DNA of 64,000 nt from Tubiluchus corallicola (taxonomy: Eukaryota > Priapulida > Priapulimorpha > Priapulimorphida > Tubiluchidae): assembly GCA_030141605.1 (NCBI GenBank), contig JAQGDQ010000305.1, positions 124,001 to 188,000 of the forward strand, written 5' to 3'. The translations under genes and the position numbers were made by a program. How positions within the stretch are numbered: position 1 is the first letter of the stretch; the number at the start of each line of letters is the position of its first letter. The notes under the pieces are model-generated. The model was not told the origin of the DNA. It did no database searches and saw only the letters and a program-made list of their open reading frames with translations. Shown here piece by piece: positions 12,185-27,100 of this stretch.

Positions 12185-15100
12185 ACCTGCTTTCTGTTTC
12201 TTTTCTTTCGCTTTCTTTCTCTCTTTTCCTCATTTTCTTTTTCTCTCTCCTCTCTCTCTCTCTCTCTCTTTCTAATTTTCTTTCTTTCTCTTTCTCTCTC
12301 TCTCTCTCGTGTGTGTGTGTGTATATGTATTTTGTCTTAAACGATAATTGTTAAAGAGCTAGGTTCCGATCCTGCCACATCCATGCACATTCAGTAGGCA
12401 TTGTTTTCAAGAGCTAGATTTCAGTGGCCTTGTTTTCAAGAGCTAGATTTCGGCTTGCTGTTTTATAAACTATATAATAAGTTAATGGACTATTTTTTAC
12501 TTTATTTTCAATTTAGCTTCTATTCTTGTGCTGTGCTGCATCGTCGTGTCATAATATTATTTTCTACACTAAAATGAAGTATTTATCCTACAGGTAGGCT
12601 AGGTTTCTTCCTCTCTAAGTTTTTTTGGGAGTGTACGATCACATTATATATCTTTGTAAAATATAATGACCTAGATTTTCTTCAAAAGTTGGTTTCTATT
12701 TGTTTTTATGTTGTTTAGGCTGCAGGCTACAGCATCGAAGAACTGTTTCACTTGACAAGGAGTTCTGTCACCCACCAGCACCTATTTGCTTTAGAAATAT
12801 TGACAAAGATAATTAATAGGGTATGCTTGACACAAATCAGTTTTTTTAATTTAAGAACAATAATAATATATTTGTTCATGGGTAATCAACATAAATTATG
12901 GGTACAATTTTTTAATTAATCATTGTTCAACATGCATTTCAATGATCTTCTGAATTTTATTTCTGTAAATTTTAGGAAATAAATTGTGTATTTTGACCTT
13001 TGTATTATTCACGTTTTTAACAACCACTTTTTAACTACTTGTACATTATCTACTTGTATTTACATCAAGTGTGGGCCTGTTTTGGTTGTTTTGCTTTTAT
13101 TTAAAAATCAAAAGCTCATGACTTGATTTACTTGTGGACCTTGAAATTTTTATTTGTCAGAAGTACTCTCAAGATTGCTTTCGCTAATGTAATGTTGTTT
13201 AAATGTTTCAATATTAAGTTTTCTTATCAGTCACATTGGTGAACACAGACTTTACACATAATTAATGAAAACCATTTTAACGTCATTTAATTATACTTGC
13301 TATTTTTTGTATTTTATGTTGTTTTTGTAGCTCTGTATTTTAACTTTCCTTTTACTATTTCGTGAATGAGGTTCTTTTTATAGTTTAATTTTACTATTTT
13401 AGTGAAATTATCATTTTCATTTACTATTCCAACAGACTTGGTGTTATTAGAAATTATCAGTAATACGATGTATATGCTATCAATTTAGTTCCTTAATAAT
13501 TATTGTTAAACTTCCATTTTTAGGCACATTCAGGTAATTACGATGGTTACCTTTCCCAGCCTCTTCTTCCAATGATGGTTGATTCTGGTCTGGCTTTTCT
13601 CTTGCGGTTTTCTCTAGATAGTTCAGCCATGTCTATTGTTAGTGCGGCTATTCAAGGCATTGGAGAGCTGATTGCCCCATCAGCTGATGAGGTATTATTG
13701 CTTTTAAACATGCACATGCATCACAAACTAAGAAAGGTCTTTATTTTTTGGAAAAGTTTTACATAATTTGGCAGAAAGTTAATTTTTTAATACGATTTCT
13801 TTTACTGCAGATGTATGTATTGATAGGTTTTAGCTTCATTAGTGATCTATTAATTGTGGTGTGATCCTGAATTTATGAAGGGGCTTTTTGTTTAAGCTAT
13901 GAGAACACTCTCTGAAACAGTGTTACCAGTATCATTAAATCTCCATCAGGTTTATTTCATACTGCTGAGCACCCTGAACTAGAACTGTTAAACATGCAGA
14001 CAATGCAGTTAGTCATCTGAGCTTACTATTGGTATTATATATAGTGATGGTTTTGGTGCCATTGCATTCACAAGTCTCGAATGCCGAGGGCGCTGATGTG
14101 ATGCCATTAGTGTGGTACACTTCCAATTTTTAGCTATATACGTGAATCATATATAATGTTCTTCATCTCGTAAAAACTAAAACCCATCCTAAAAACTAAC
14201 TACTGCCAGTCCAAACTGTTTAATTAACACCATACTTTACTTATTCCATTTTATAGGTTTGCTTAGACAGTGTATTTGTGTGGTTTCGTGGTACCGAAGC
14301 ACCTTCTAGTTTTGTGCCAGAAAAATGTAGTGAAAATACCAATGAAATTTCAGAAGCATCACAGTCATCTGATGAAGAAATTGTGAAGCATGATCTTATT
14401 AAGGTATCTTTTACATTTTACATTGTGTGTAAACAAAGTGCATGATTCTCAAACATTAATTTAGCAAAATATTTTTACTAGGGTGAGAAGATTACTTTGT
14501 GCATAAAAATATCTAGCAAATTAAACAAATGTGTTTAATTTTTTAAGAAGAAAGCATGTTTCTATTTTTATGCAAAGGTTATAACTAAGGATACATTCTA
14601 CTACTTAATGTCTTGAAAAACTTGATGATATAATTTGCTTTGCAAAATTTAGTGAATTCATAGTCAAAATCAAAACTATCAGTTTAACAGTCCGCTGCTA
14701 TAATATGATGCGGCCATTTAAATTTTGAATAAATCTATTATTTCGACCATGTCTTTGCTTATAATAGGTCTAATTGTTATGTAGCAAATGTGCTTTTTAA
14801 TGTTGAACTACAAATGAGAAAGTTCTTGCACCCTGTGCTATATTTTTTGTATCCACTTATATTATCCACATCCTAATAAACAGTTTCGCAAAAGTAAAAA
14901 ATTACTTTAAATTTTTTTCTAGGGACTATTGAACATGCATCTCTTGTCTCGTTTCCGCTACATTTTTCACAAATGCTCACCTGATGTCACTACCGTGTGC
15001 AAGATGGCTGACATTCTCACTTGCATTGCGAGGCACTCTGCTAGCTCTGCTTACCAAATATTTAAATGCACAGGACTTTTGGATACCATTATTCTAAACT

Positions 15101-18100
15101 ACTTACCTTTATCGTGGAAAGAAACAGGTATCAAACAATTAAAAAGGTACAAAAAATAATGCAAACTGACAAAGTGTAATGGCGGAGAAATATTCATTAA
15201 CAAATACATTTGAGAAGTCACTTGTTTAATTGCATGTTGCAGTTGGATCCTTTTGTATGTGCTGGACTTTCAAACTACAACAGTTGAAAATCCCAGTAGC
15301 TGAAGTAGTTCATATAGTTTTGTGTTTAACATGTGTGTTGCATAAAGATCATTATAATACTGGACAGACATTGCATTTGCTTTTGATATTTCTGAGAAAA
15401 AATAATAGGTAAAATGTAATTTTTTGTTTTAATTAGTGTACTAAGAATCTTCGTTAGCAAACATACCGTTGGTGGCTAAAAACCCACTTTCTCGTCTGTT
15501 TTACATTCATACGCCAAGACTTCATCTCAGCAAAAATCTGTCCAAAATGTTGAACAAGAGCGAGGACAATCTACTCTTGCATTCAGACACGTAGTTCCTA
15601 GAAATAGCAAGAATGTCTTTTTGCTGAACAAGTCTGCGCATCTGAACTTGGTTTTATTGTCTCCTCATTGATGAAAGAAGGTCCTAGTGAGTGTTTTAAC
15701 ACAGTTTGACACACTGCAAATTTTACACCGGGACTCAAGAGGCTGGGCCTACATGATGTAAGTGGTTGTGGCACGAGCAAAACTGGAAAAATAGCTAGAA
15801 TTACTATCAGCAAATAAAGCTATCTGGACAATTAAACAAACTTCACGGTCATCCATTCCTCTACCGATCGTGCTTAACTTCGGTATTTAGCACACACTAG
15901 GGTACTTAAATGCAATTTTAATGATGCCTGAATATTTTGTTTTTCAGCAGTCTAATGATTTGCTATTAGATTATTCTTTGTTTGTAGATAATCAGCTACC
16001 TGAGCACACAGTCCTGAAACTGTTACGGGTTCTGGCAATGGCTGGAAGAAACATGGCATCAATGTTGATCTCCAAGCATTCAGTCATGCAAATTGTGATA
16101 CGATATGTTGCAGTGGAACCAGTGGAGCTCCTTCCGGATCTGGGCGACGGGTTCATACTCAGTAATGAGGCTTTGAGGACATGGATTGTTTTTTGCTCAT
16201 ATGGATTAGCTTGTGATGAATTCCGGTAATTGAGGTTATGCTTAAAAAATCTGAGGATTCTTGTGAATTTTCTTTCAATCTGTCAGAGGCATTTGAATGC
16301 CCAGCTGTGTGATTTATGGTCACAAAAATTATTTAGTTTATTGAGAATAACTTTTGTTTATGGGAAATTTTTCTATTTTTTTGGGGAAACGTCACAGCAT
16401 AAATTGGTTAATCTGTAACAGTATGTAAACTTTACTCTTTACTTTTTTCGAACTCATTAAAGGTTTGTAGCAAATTTATCACCAAGGTGATATACAAACA
16501 TCAACATAATTAGATAATTGATATAATTCACATTTTTACGTGCCCAAATTTGTGCATCGTGTTAGTCTCTGATGTGATTAGCTTGCCCAACGTGAACAAT
16601 TTACTTTAGTGACGAGTTTATTTATTTCTTGCTTGATGACAATTTTCCACCTTTTACCTGTCATACATTAGGTATTTGTAGCTTTGTAGTTAGTTATATT
16701 GCAACTTACCTGCTGTATACCTTTTTGCTATTAACATGAAAGGCTACAAAATTTCACCAAATAGAATAATTTATTTTGGTTAACAACATAAACAACATAA
16801 AAGATCCCAGATGTATTACTAAATAACAAAAAGTGCAGTGCTGAAGACCAAGTACCTAGTTTTATTAAAGTGCAGCATACTTTTACAAGTCTGTCAAACA
16901 GTTGAAGTTGATTATTTGTGAAGCGTATAAGTATTATTTTGGTTTAATCATTCTATTAGCAATAACTGGTTTATCAATAAATATTGTAATTGATCCGTTT
17001 TGAAAGTTCAGAATGCCTGAAGCAAAGAGTTTAGTTAGAAGTTGCATGCACCTCAAAGTAAACACCACAGCTCTTATTAATGTGCTCTGTAGTTTTTGAG
17101 TGGCTGTATAGTACATCGTGCAGCAAGCAAAGTGACCAAACTCACTATCAGTAAGCCCGAGTTGGTGTCTAACCTTATTTGTTTTATTATTTGACGTGTA
17201 GGGAACTATATCCTGTGATTATGAATAATCTTCATCAGTCAGTGGTTCACCATTCTTCTGCTCATCTCTCGCCTGCATATTTGATAAGAGTATCTTTAAT
17301 TATTCACCTGTGTGAGTCTGCAATGCATACAGCTGCAACCAGAGAGCAACTTTTGCAAAATGTGCAAGCTGGGTATGTTTAGTTTTGAGCTTTTATGAGT
17401 ATGAAGCATGATCACAAAGCAAACATCTAACGAGTTGTGAAATGGTGGTACCTGAGCAGTATGAAAATCAAGCTATAATGTACTGTATTCTTCCTCCTTC
17501 TTATTGGCAGCTCATAATTAAAATTAATGGGTGTGATGCTTCAGAAAATTATTAGCAATTGTTTTAGTATTGTGTAAAACGAAACAAACATAAAAAAGGA
17601 AATTTGGTCAAAAACAAAGCAAATATCTAACGAGTTGTGAAATGACAAATACCCTGATAGTACCCGAGCAGTATAGAAATCAAGCTGTAGTGTTCTGTAT
17701 TCTTCCCCTTTCTTAGGGGCGGCTCATATAGCTAAATTATCGGGTGTGCTGCTTCAGAAAATTATTAGCCATTGTTTTAGTATTACGAAGAAACGAAACA
17801 AACATAAAAAAGGAAACTTGGTCAGAAAGAAACACTACCTTATGCTTGCACAACAGGGTCTGCACTTCGTGAGTGACAGTGCTTTGTCTACCTAGTGAGT
17901 AGCTTCTTATCTTGGACATGGTGGCCATGCGTATAACAACCAAACACTGCATTGCTGGAACTATGAAGCACACAGTTCCATACAAGGATTTTTGTAATTT
18001 TTTCATGAACTAGGTAATGGCTTCTGACATTAAGCTTAAGAATTATATAATGTACAAGTATAAAGAAAGAAATACAGACTCATTGCTTTGAATGTTATCG

Positions 18101-21100
18101 ATAATATTGAGTGAAAATAGGGGGTGCGCTACAATTCCGCAGTGCCTTAACACAAGCCGCCATTGCCCTTTCTTTATTAGTAATATCTACGTGGAGATGT
18201 TATGCAAATGTTGAGAAGGATGTGCTGTGACTAATGCATGACCTTACTAGCTTTCAAAAGGATCCAGCGTGAAGATCAATTGTATTCTAGTTATCTTTAC
18301 CTTGGTATAAATTAGCTATGATCCACATAGGATTGGCTTGGCTGCAAAGGCCTTAGAGATGTTATATAGAATCATTAAATGTATGTACAAACATATGCAG
18401 ACTCCGGCATTTTTCGCGAAGGTTGCATTGTAACTCCCACTACACTTTTCTAGGGTGGAGAGTGGAAATAATGTATGAAATTATTTATTTTCAAATGAAA
18501 CAAACTGTCAGTTTTTGGAAAATAAAGCACTTGCCAAAACATTGTCAGTTGGTTTATACTTGGTTGCTCACGTTTTATCATAACTTAAACAGGATGATAT
18601 TGATCACAGTTTATTGCTTGGCTTTTGTCACCTTTTCTTTTTTATCTTTTTGCCAGCTTAATTCCTCATTAAGCTAGTACCGAATAACGCGTATAATTTT
18701 TACAGATATCTACATATCTAGATGGTATAGGGGTAGTTCAGAATCATAAATATACAGTACACATTGTTTACAGATCTGCTATACCATACGTTGTTTACGA
18801 ATGTGTGTGGTATATCAGCTTAGTTTTTTGTATATTTGGAGGACAAGCAACACATATGTACATAATACAGTTATCATTTTGTCAGCAGTCTTCTACTTGT
18901 GTAGCAAGTTTTACTGAATCTTTGGTGGAGTTGCTAAATTGTTTGTGCTATTTATTTATTTGTTTATTTTTCCCTAGTTTACGAAATTCTACTGAGGAAT
19001 GCTTAGTCCCGCCTTCACTGGAATGGAGCGAGGTGATTGGTCTAAGGCAACCAATAGAATCATGGCTGAAGCTCTTGCTTAGAGAATGGTTGCATACTGC
19101 AGATGTTGACTTACCTTCCTTGCAGTTAACAGCTGCTTGTCTTAACTATTTGTCGTCTTTCTTTAAAAAGAGAACTATGCAAGTAAGTGCAAGCCATCTT
19201 TTGTTTTGTTCAGCAGTTGTTTTTTTATTATAGATTTCTTTTATAATATTGTAACATAGGTCTCGATCTTGCAAATCGCATTATTGTTAGCCCTGACAAA
19301 TTAGCAATTAGCAAATTTTTTAGCTCAGAACATATATTTAGTGGCGCATTTGTAAAAAATTAATTTGAAGACATTAGAACTAGACAATTTCTCTTATAAT
19401 GCTGTGAAGAAATTACTCAACTGCTACAAGTGGCACTGCTGTCATGCTTTTTTATCTATTTGTTACTGACTAGTTTACGGTGTTTTATGTGTTAATGTTG
19501 TTGATGAATGTTAATTTATTATTTTTAGTTTTTCCAGCCTTGCTACTGTCATGTAGTCACTCTACCGTTTGCATTGAGATTTTATTGTTATATTTTGCAC
19601 AGTTTGACCTTTCCTATAGCATCTGTTGTACTAATCTTGTATTTATATTATATACTTGCAGTCAAATTATCAAGCAGTAGAGTCATTACAGGAGATTGAG
19701 GTTTTCCATAATGATGTACTTGTGCCTTTTAGTTCTGCTCCCGGTTTCCACACTGCACTGAAACGATTACAGTAAGTATGAGTTTAAAAAGACAACTGTC
19801 CTTTTTTTATTTGTAGCTTAGTTAGCTATTCTAAAATTCGTGGAAGGTGCGACTCCTGTTCGATTTCCGTTCCTGTTGTTACTCGAACAAAAAATACGAA
19901 TATTCCAGGTTAATTCAGCCCCTAAGTTTGTGTGTTTTTCTTTACGGTCCACTCAAATTCCAACTGAAGAGATTGCTGCAAATGAGCAAAGTTAACTAAG
20001 TTGCTACGTACAGTCACCAACAGAGTAATGTTGTATCTGTGATTTCTGAAATTTAGTGCTTGTTCCTTTTTATTTATTGTTTCTTTTCTTGTTGTTTGTG
20101 CATTACTAACAATTAACTGAACCATGTATGTGTATAGAATAGGATAAATAATAAATAATAAGTGTTTCTTTATCTGTACATAGAGTGGACTTTAACTCTA
20201 GCACTTGGATTGACAAATATAAAAGGACACTGGCAGGTGATGGCAAAAATAAAAAGCAGTAGTATAGTACTATGTTCACTGTTGCCAAAATGAGTTTTAA
20301 AAACCACTATTGGTTTCCTGACCAAGTCGCATTCAATTATGCATCTGTATTTGCAGCAGCTGCACATCTTTCAAGAGCAAATCACTTGATGCAATAGCAG
20401 CTTCGTTGAAAAACCTAATGTTGCTTGGATGCTCCCGAAGTGCATCCTTATGTCCTGTTATTCGAGCTGATTCACCGTTTGTTATAGTCACTGCTTATGC
20501 TCGGTTACTGTTTGTCCTGCAGTCGATACATCGTGCATTACAGCCAAAGGTGAGTGCAATAATCCCGGCATTTGTGACATGGTATTTTGCTGTTTGTGTT
20601 ATTTTGAATGTCAAAACTGTTTGCTTACTTGCTTACTGCTTATATTTACAATGCAGTCTAAGCCATTCTAAATTGCTTCGAAAGTTACTGCCTCAATAAT
20701 GTTCCATTATTTTGCATATTTCTCTCGATTCCTGACTTGTGGTCCAAGGGTATGTAAGTTCACTCTGACTGTTTTGGTTTAGAGACGTCCTTGAGCAAAG
20801 TTGCTTTCCTGGTGCTCTTTGGTGGAAAGGAGACATGAGATTGACAGCGAAAGATATTATCTCAGCATTTTAAGCACCTCGTGGTTGTAAACAGCTGCCC
20901 AGGCTCATAAGCTACCCAGGAGTTGAGAGTGTACTGGAGTGAACTGGCCAGTTAATTAGAGGTAGCTTTGCAGAGATGGGCAAGTGTATACATACGTGCA
21001 ACGGCACAATTAGGACGAACAAATATTTGCTTAATTACTGCAGTATGTTTTTCTAATTTCAGATATTTGACAGTCTTTTACAAAACCAAGAGCTCTTAAT

Positions 21101-24100
21101 GTACCTGCAACATGTTGCTATGACAATGAATGAGTGCATTTCCTGGGGATGGTTTTCAAGATACGAAACCCATTTTCTTTATTTTCTCTGCAAACTATCC
21201 GTGATTATGGTAAGTGCTATTAATAACAATTTTGGCATAATGTAAAAAATTTTTCATCTTTTTATTGTTGTATCACTTCACAGCATTTTGCAAAACAAAA
21301 TCAAAGCTCGTATTTAACTTTTATAAATTTACTGATGTATCCTGAAAAGCTTGTGCCCTGGAAAGTATGATACGCTTTAACCTATGTTTGACCTATGACT
21401 GAATCTATGTTTGAATCTAATCTAATTCAAATTTAAAGTAAGGTAAATCTTTTAAAAAGTGGTATAGATTTATTTAAATAAATTTGTTATGAAAGTGCTG
21501 CATGTATTTGCTAGAATAACTGTTGAAACCAATTCAGTTTTTATTGGTGCTTGTAATGGATTTTCATCCACACGAGTGTGCACAATAATTCAAAATTACT
21601 CTGACTACAATTCTTAATTTTTGGCACAATATGTACCAGTTCTAATAAACTCACTGACTTGTTCTGTAAACTTCTGAAAGTGTAACACTACTTTTACTTC
21701 GCCCTGTATTTTGTCTTGGGTTTTGTCTGTCCCTTAATTAAACTTTTTTTCATTTAATTTTACATTTATGACTTGTCACTAAAAAGTACATGCTTACAAC
21801 TTAACAGTTTTTGTGTTTTTACATTGTACCTGTTTCTCTTTCTGTTAGTAAAACAAATTTAATGTTAGCTTGGGCAAATGCCAGGCTATGAAAAGACCCC
21901 GCAGGATGGCACAAGTACCAGCCTGTATGAAATTGTTTATAATGTTACCTGACTAGTTATCCGTCATGATGTAAAGTGGAATGAATTAAAGTATTAAAGT
22001 TTTTATATATGATTTGGTAATACTTTTCTTTTTCTCAAATGATTGTAATTTGGCTTTCAGAAACCAGAAAGATCAATGGCGACATACTGTAGAGTGTCTG
22101 TCAAGCTGCTGCCTAACTTGCTAAATGGTGATGAGTCATATGCTTATGATTTACTTTCCACTGTGATTTTTAATGATGTGGTACGGTAAGTGAAACTGCT
22201 TTTGTTGACGTGTTTTGTTTTTGTTTCACTTTATTTAAATAATTTTTTGTATGATTTTGTAATTCAAAAGGTACAATAAATATTGAATGCCATCAGTCGG
22301 CAATTTCTATTATGCTTCGTTGAGGGGTCCTTGGTGAAACTTATGCATTAATTGCAGTGCTCAGCCTGCTTATTTAGCTCAGTAAAATGTTTGGCTGAAT
22401 TTTTATTTACATATGTACTGGCTGACCTACCTATCTACCTCTGTGAGCCCCTCCTGCTTTCTGTTTACCTTTTTTATACTTTCTCTTTCTCTCTCGATTT
22501 CTGTCTGTCTCTCTCTCTCTCTCTCTCCCTCTCTCCCTCCCTCCATCCATCCATCTGCTCATGGACATGGGCATGCACCAGGGTTATAAAGACTGAAATC
22601 TATCCATTGCTGTTGTATAGCGTTGTCAATGTCTAACAATCTGTGCAACATTATTGTCATTTTGCCCCTGCAAAAGTAGTTGCAAACTAGTTGAACTAGT
22701 CAAGCTGATCTAAAATCATTTAGCAAGAATGCTCAGAGAGCTCCAAATGTATCTTCCAGTGGAATAATTTAACGTTTAGTGATTCCTTTTAGTATACTAT
22801 GGGTAATAATCTCGTCCTTGTGACAGGTTTCACTTCTGTAAATTATATAACCCAAGTGTGAATAAACTTATAGACAGGAAGACTAAAAAGTTTTATATAA
22901 CAGTGTAAAGGTTTACTCTGCACCTATAGTTTCTCATATTTATTATTTTAATAGGTCAGTTTTGATTGACGATGATGTAATTTCATCCAATTTTAATGAA
23001 ATGCAGCTTTCCAATCATGAGGTTATTGAGAGTGCAGCCTTGTTTGAAACTCATGCAACCACATCTGAATTGTTGCGAGATGGCTGCAGTAACTTAGCAA
23101 CCATTCGAGGCACATATATGCAAGCAGCACAGCAGCTTGGTGCTTTAGCAGAGAAGACCAGGTACTTAAGCCAACTTTAAAGCTGAGTGTGTGTGTGTGT
23201 GTGTGTATGTGCGTGTGTGAGTGCGTGCGTGTGTGTGTTGCATTCAGGTGTTTACAAATCACCAGTCTTAGCCATTAGCTGCTCAAATTTCAATAGCTTT
23301 CCAAGATTTTTTTTTGATGAACTACTTTCTCAGTTTTGAAATGATGCAACCTTAATTTTGATTCAAGCAAATAGTAAATTTTTAACCAGGTGCCTTTGTT
23401 TGAAAACTTGTCTGTCTTCTTAAATTTTCTGTGCAGCCTACTTTTCACCATTGTAGATGCTACCTTCAACAGTCAATGGTTACAGAGTAGTGGCTTATAT
23501 TGCTTTTCTTTCTGGCCACTTAATATCATTAAATTATGCATTTTATGTTATACCAACACCGTCTGCAATGCTAGTGTTGCTGTTTCCTAAAATTATTATC
23601 GAACTAACTGGAACTAATGTACTTTTAAAGACTGTGATTGCTAGGAGGTGACTGCTACGAGGATTTGTTAAAAGATTTTGTTGTTTTCAGTAATCAATAC
23701 TGGATAGTATGCTGTGTATGTAGAGTGAAAATTGTACATTTAAACATGGAAGAAATATGATTTCTTTTGTCACATTACAGTGAGGATAATTTACTGGTTT
23801 TATTTTTCCTAGTATGCTAGAATATTACTTCTGATTTGTAGGATGTCCGTGCTTTGGTTTTACTTGAGATTTTTTTTGCGCATTATGCAGTGATATGTTT
23901 TGATAGTATTCACAGGATAGTAGTAAGTCAGTTTCTTTTTTTCACTATTTCAAGCTGAGAAATGAACATTTTTTGCTTTATTTGTAGACCTCTGGCAGAA
24001 CAGATACCATATGCTGTCCAATCACAACTCTTGTTACATTCGGTGCAACCGGTATTACCTCATGACTGGGTCTTTTCACCACTAATTGATCTTCATGCAA

Positions 24101-27100
24101 AAGCCATGAACCTGTAAGCTTACATATTTGACTTCTTTCTGTTGTTATCCTACATTTTGCAAATATTTTTATTCTGATTAGAAGTTTGGTTGTTTAATTT
24201 TCACTCTAGGCCTTAAATAATGGTTGTAGGAATATGGTTAGAAAAAGCAAATAGTAGTGAACATTGTGCCATAAATATTTTGATATTTTATTTGCAATTA
24301 ACAATTTTACTGTGCATTGTGTACCACCAATGCAACGTCTTAAATTAGGCTTGCCAACACAGATGAATCACAGACAAAAGAACCAATATAAACACAAGTT
24401 CATGTTTATAAAATGATTGGTTCTTTTGTTTATGATTTGACTTAAATTAGGTGATTTATTTCCTGTAAACTTGTCGCCTGATGGAATTTAGATTTTCAGC
24501 TTAGAAATGATATATTTCATGTAATAACAAAATTGTGGAAAGAAAAGTTAGCATTAGCTCTATTTGGATTTGATAATGAATTTCCAGTAAAACATGTGCT
24601 TCGTCTTTGTACCTATTAATGGTTTTCTTCATCAGTGACTTTAATGAAATGTTCTGTACTAAAGTCTAAAGTTCTGAAAAAAATGGGTGTTGTGTGCAGG
24701 GAGCAAGCTGGAGAATTTGTCGGTGGTGTCACTTCCGTAGCAGTTGCCATGGTAACAAACTGTTTACGCTGTGCATACCTGTTCATGGAGTGGCATTGTG
24801 GGATATTTGCCAGCGTAAGCCCAGCTTCTGTCTATACTCGCTTAGCCTGTGTTTTTCTCTGTGGTAAGCATTTATGCAAATTCAGATTATAGATTTTATT
24901 ATTTTATAGAATAAGAGGATTACATTGATTTTTATAGGTTTTTGCCTTTACCTGTGCTTTTTAACTTGAGTTTTTTCTCCAATTTTATTAAGCCATGTTT
25001 GTAAATAACATAAAAATTGAAGTAGGTATGTCATTTAGTGATATCAAGGTTTCCTTCATCTTCTAAACTATCCTACTGATTTTTATGATGATTTTTTATA
25101 CAAATGATCCATAAACTCTAAACAAGTAGCTAAGTCAATGTGTGTCTTATTTTGAATTTCAGGACCAGACTTGTTTCTGAATAAAACAGTTAGCTTATAC
25201 ATGAAAGCCCTATTATGGATTTTAGGCAAATCGGATCCATCCAAGCTCGACTTTGACGGGAGCATTCCCGGAGTCCTTTCATTTCCTGACTTGTAAGTTG
25301 TATGCATATCCGTAACTTCAAAAATTCAGTATTTTTTAAGAGACCCAATTTTAAATAATTGCCTTGAATAATTTGCTAAACATTATTTTTAATGTACCTT
25401 TAAACATTGTTTTTCTGCAAGCAGAATAGCTAGTCATCACGTTGTGTGCGTAGCAACCGTAGTTAAACAATGCTGAGTTTCCACAACAAATGATGTGGCT
25501 GCCAAGAAAACTGCTTCCAGATGGTTTTTCCTCTTCTATACTGCTTCTTACTACATTATTGAAGAAGAATGGATGCATGCAACCATGGCAGACATCTGTG
25601 CTGGTTCCGGATCTCATCTTAGTAATTCTTCTTAATACTTAGATAGGAGCTAACCCTCTGCAACCATCAATATAAGAGGAGGTCCATACCTGCATAACTT
25701 ATCTACCAAGATGTAGCTAGCCTTTTCACAGTGCCAGTGATGCATGATGATCTTGAAAAGGTCAAAGGTTAAGTGACCTAACAATGTTATCTGAACCATG
25801 CAACTCATTTGATTACACTTGCCAACACTTTGCAATTCATGCTATTGTATTAGGAACAGTTCTTGGCATTAATTTTGTTAACATGTTAGTTTAAAACTAT
25901 ACACTTGTAGTGTAATAATAAAAAATAACTGTGTTTCACCCGTTTCACCTACATGTTGTTACATACGTAAGGTCACGTGACGGTTGTAGTTAAGTAAGAT
26001 GCAGTTGATTCACTTAATCTTTGACCTGCAACAACTGTGCGTGTGCATAGCAAAACTGTGAACAGGCTTATTTATGTAACTATCAATATAATAAGAAAGC
26101 TGTGCTGTTGATTGCTGGATAACAGTTTGTAAAACAAAGTGAAAATGACATGGAAACTTAGGCATATCATCATTGATGTAATAATGGTCATTGCTGTTAT
26201 AAATATAAGCTTATCTTTAGGTATGCTTTGCTTCTGGAACATTTCGAAAGCATTTCTTTTGGTGACTTGCTGTTTTCTTGCTACGTCTTGTTTCCGCTGC
26301 AACAGCGATTCAGTGCTGAACTGAGAAAAAAACTGTGGGGGGAGCATGTGCAGGCATTGAGAATAATCAAGTTATCTTGGAAACAGGTAAAATTTCGAAT
26401 TTTTGCTTCACTTCATATTGCAGTCACTTCATTCTTTGATAGGCAAGAAACAAGTGGAACAAAATTCAGAAGCTGTGTGGTTAAATTTTGAGTACTTTTG
26501 TGCTTGTTGTTACTTTCATCGCAGAATAAGTGTAACTTTTAGTCGCACATAGCTTTGTTAACTCACGGTGGTATAATGCTACTAATGTATGTCTGTTATT
26601 TCAAAGAAACAAACGTAGTAATCTAGACATCCACTAGCAATTCACTTTCTTGATTTGCAGTTACCAGTGCCATTGAAATTGTTCCTTGAACCGGCAGAAC
26701 AAGATGTTGATCTGCTCACGCTCTATTTCCAATGTCTGATGGGAGAATTTGTGCGACCAGAAACATCGCCCTTGTTGTACCTCATAGCAGTACATCACAC
26801 TTCAAGCTTCTTTAAGCGAATTGCTGAAAACCAGGTTGCCGGGGTTACAGAATTTAGCAATCTGAACCAGGATGAGATTCATGTGCAGCAAAAAATGCTT
26901 AGAGCCTTGACTCGAAGTAAAAATCAAGTACGTGTCGGATAGTTGATCTGCTACCCATGTTTTTATGATTTGCCTATTTTTTGATGGTTAGGAGGTTTCT
27001 TAATTTTTCACAGTTTTTCACACATTTTGGGACATGTACTTGTAACACAAAGAATTGAAATTTGAAATTTCATTGCATGTTAGCAGTAAGGAGACTGTTT

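Noticed and set aside
12015-12354. Three overlapping Ser-Leu-rich ORFs
   Set aside because: They translate the TC microsatellite in RPAP1 intron 8; no exon signals.
25430-25520. Third 5S-like segment (GTAGTTAAACAATGCTGAG)
   Set aside because: Only about 20 bases resemble 5S rRNA and the next conserved block is missing; could be chance.
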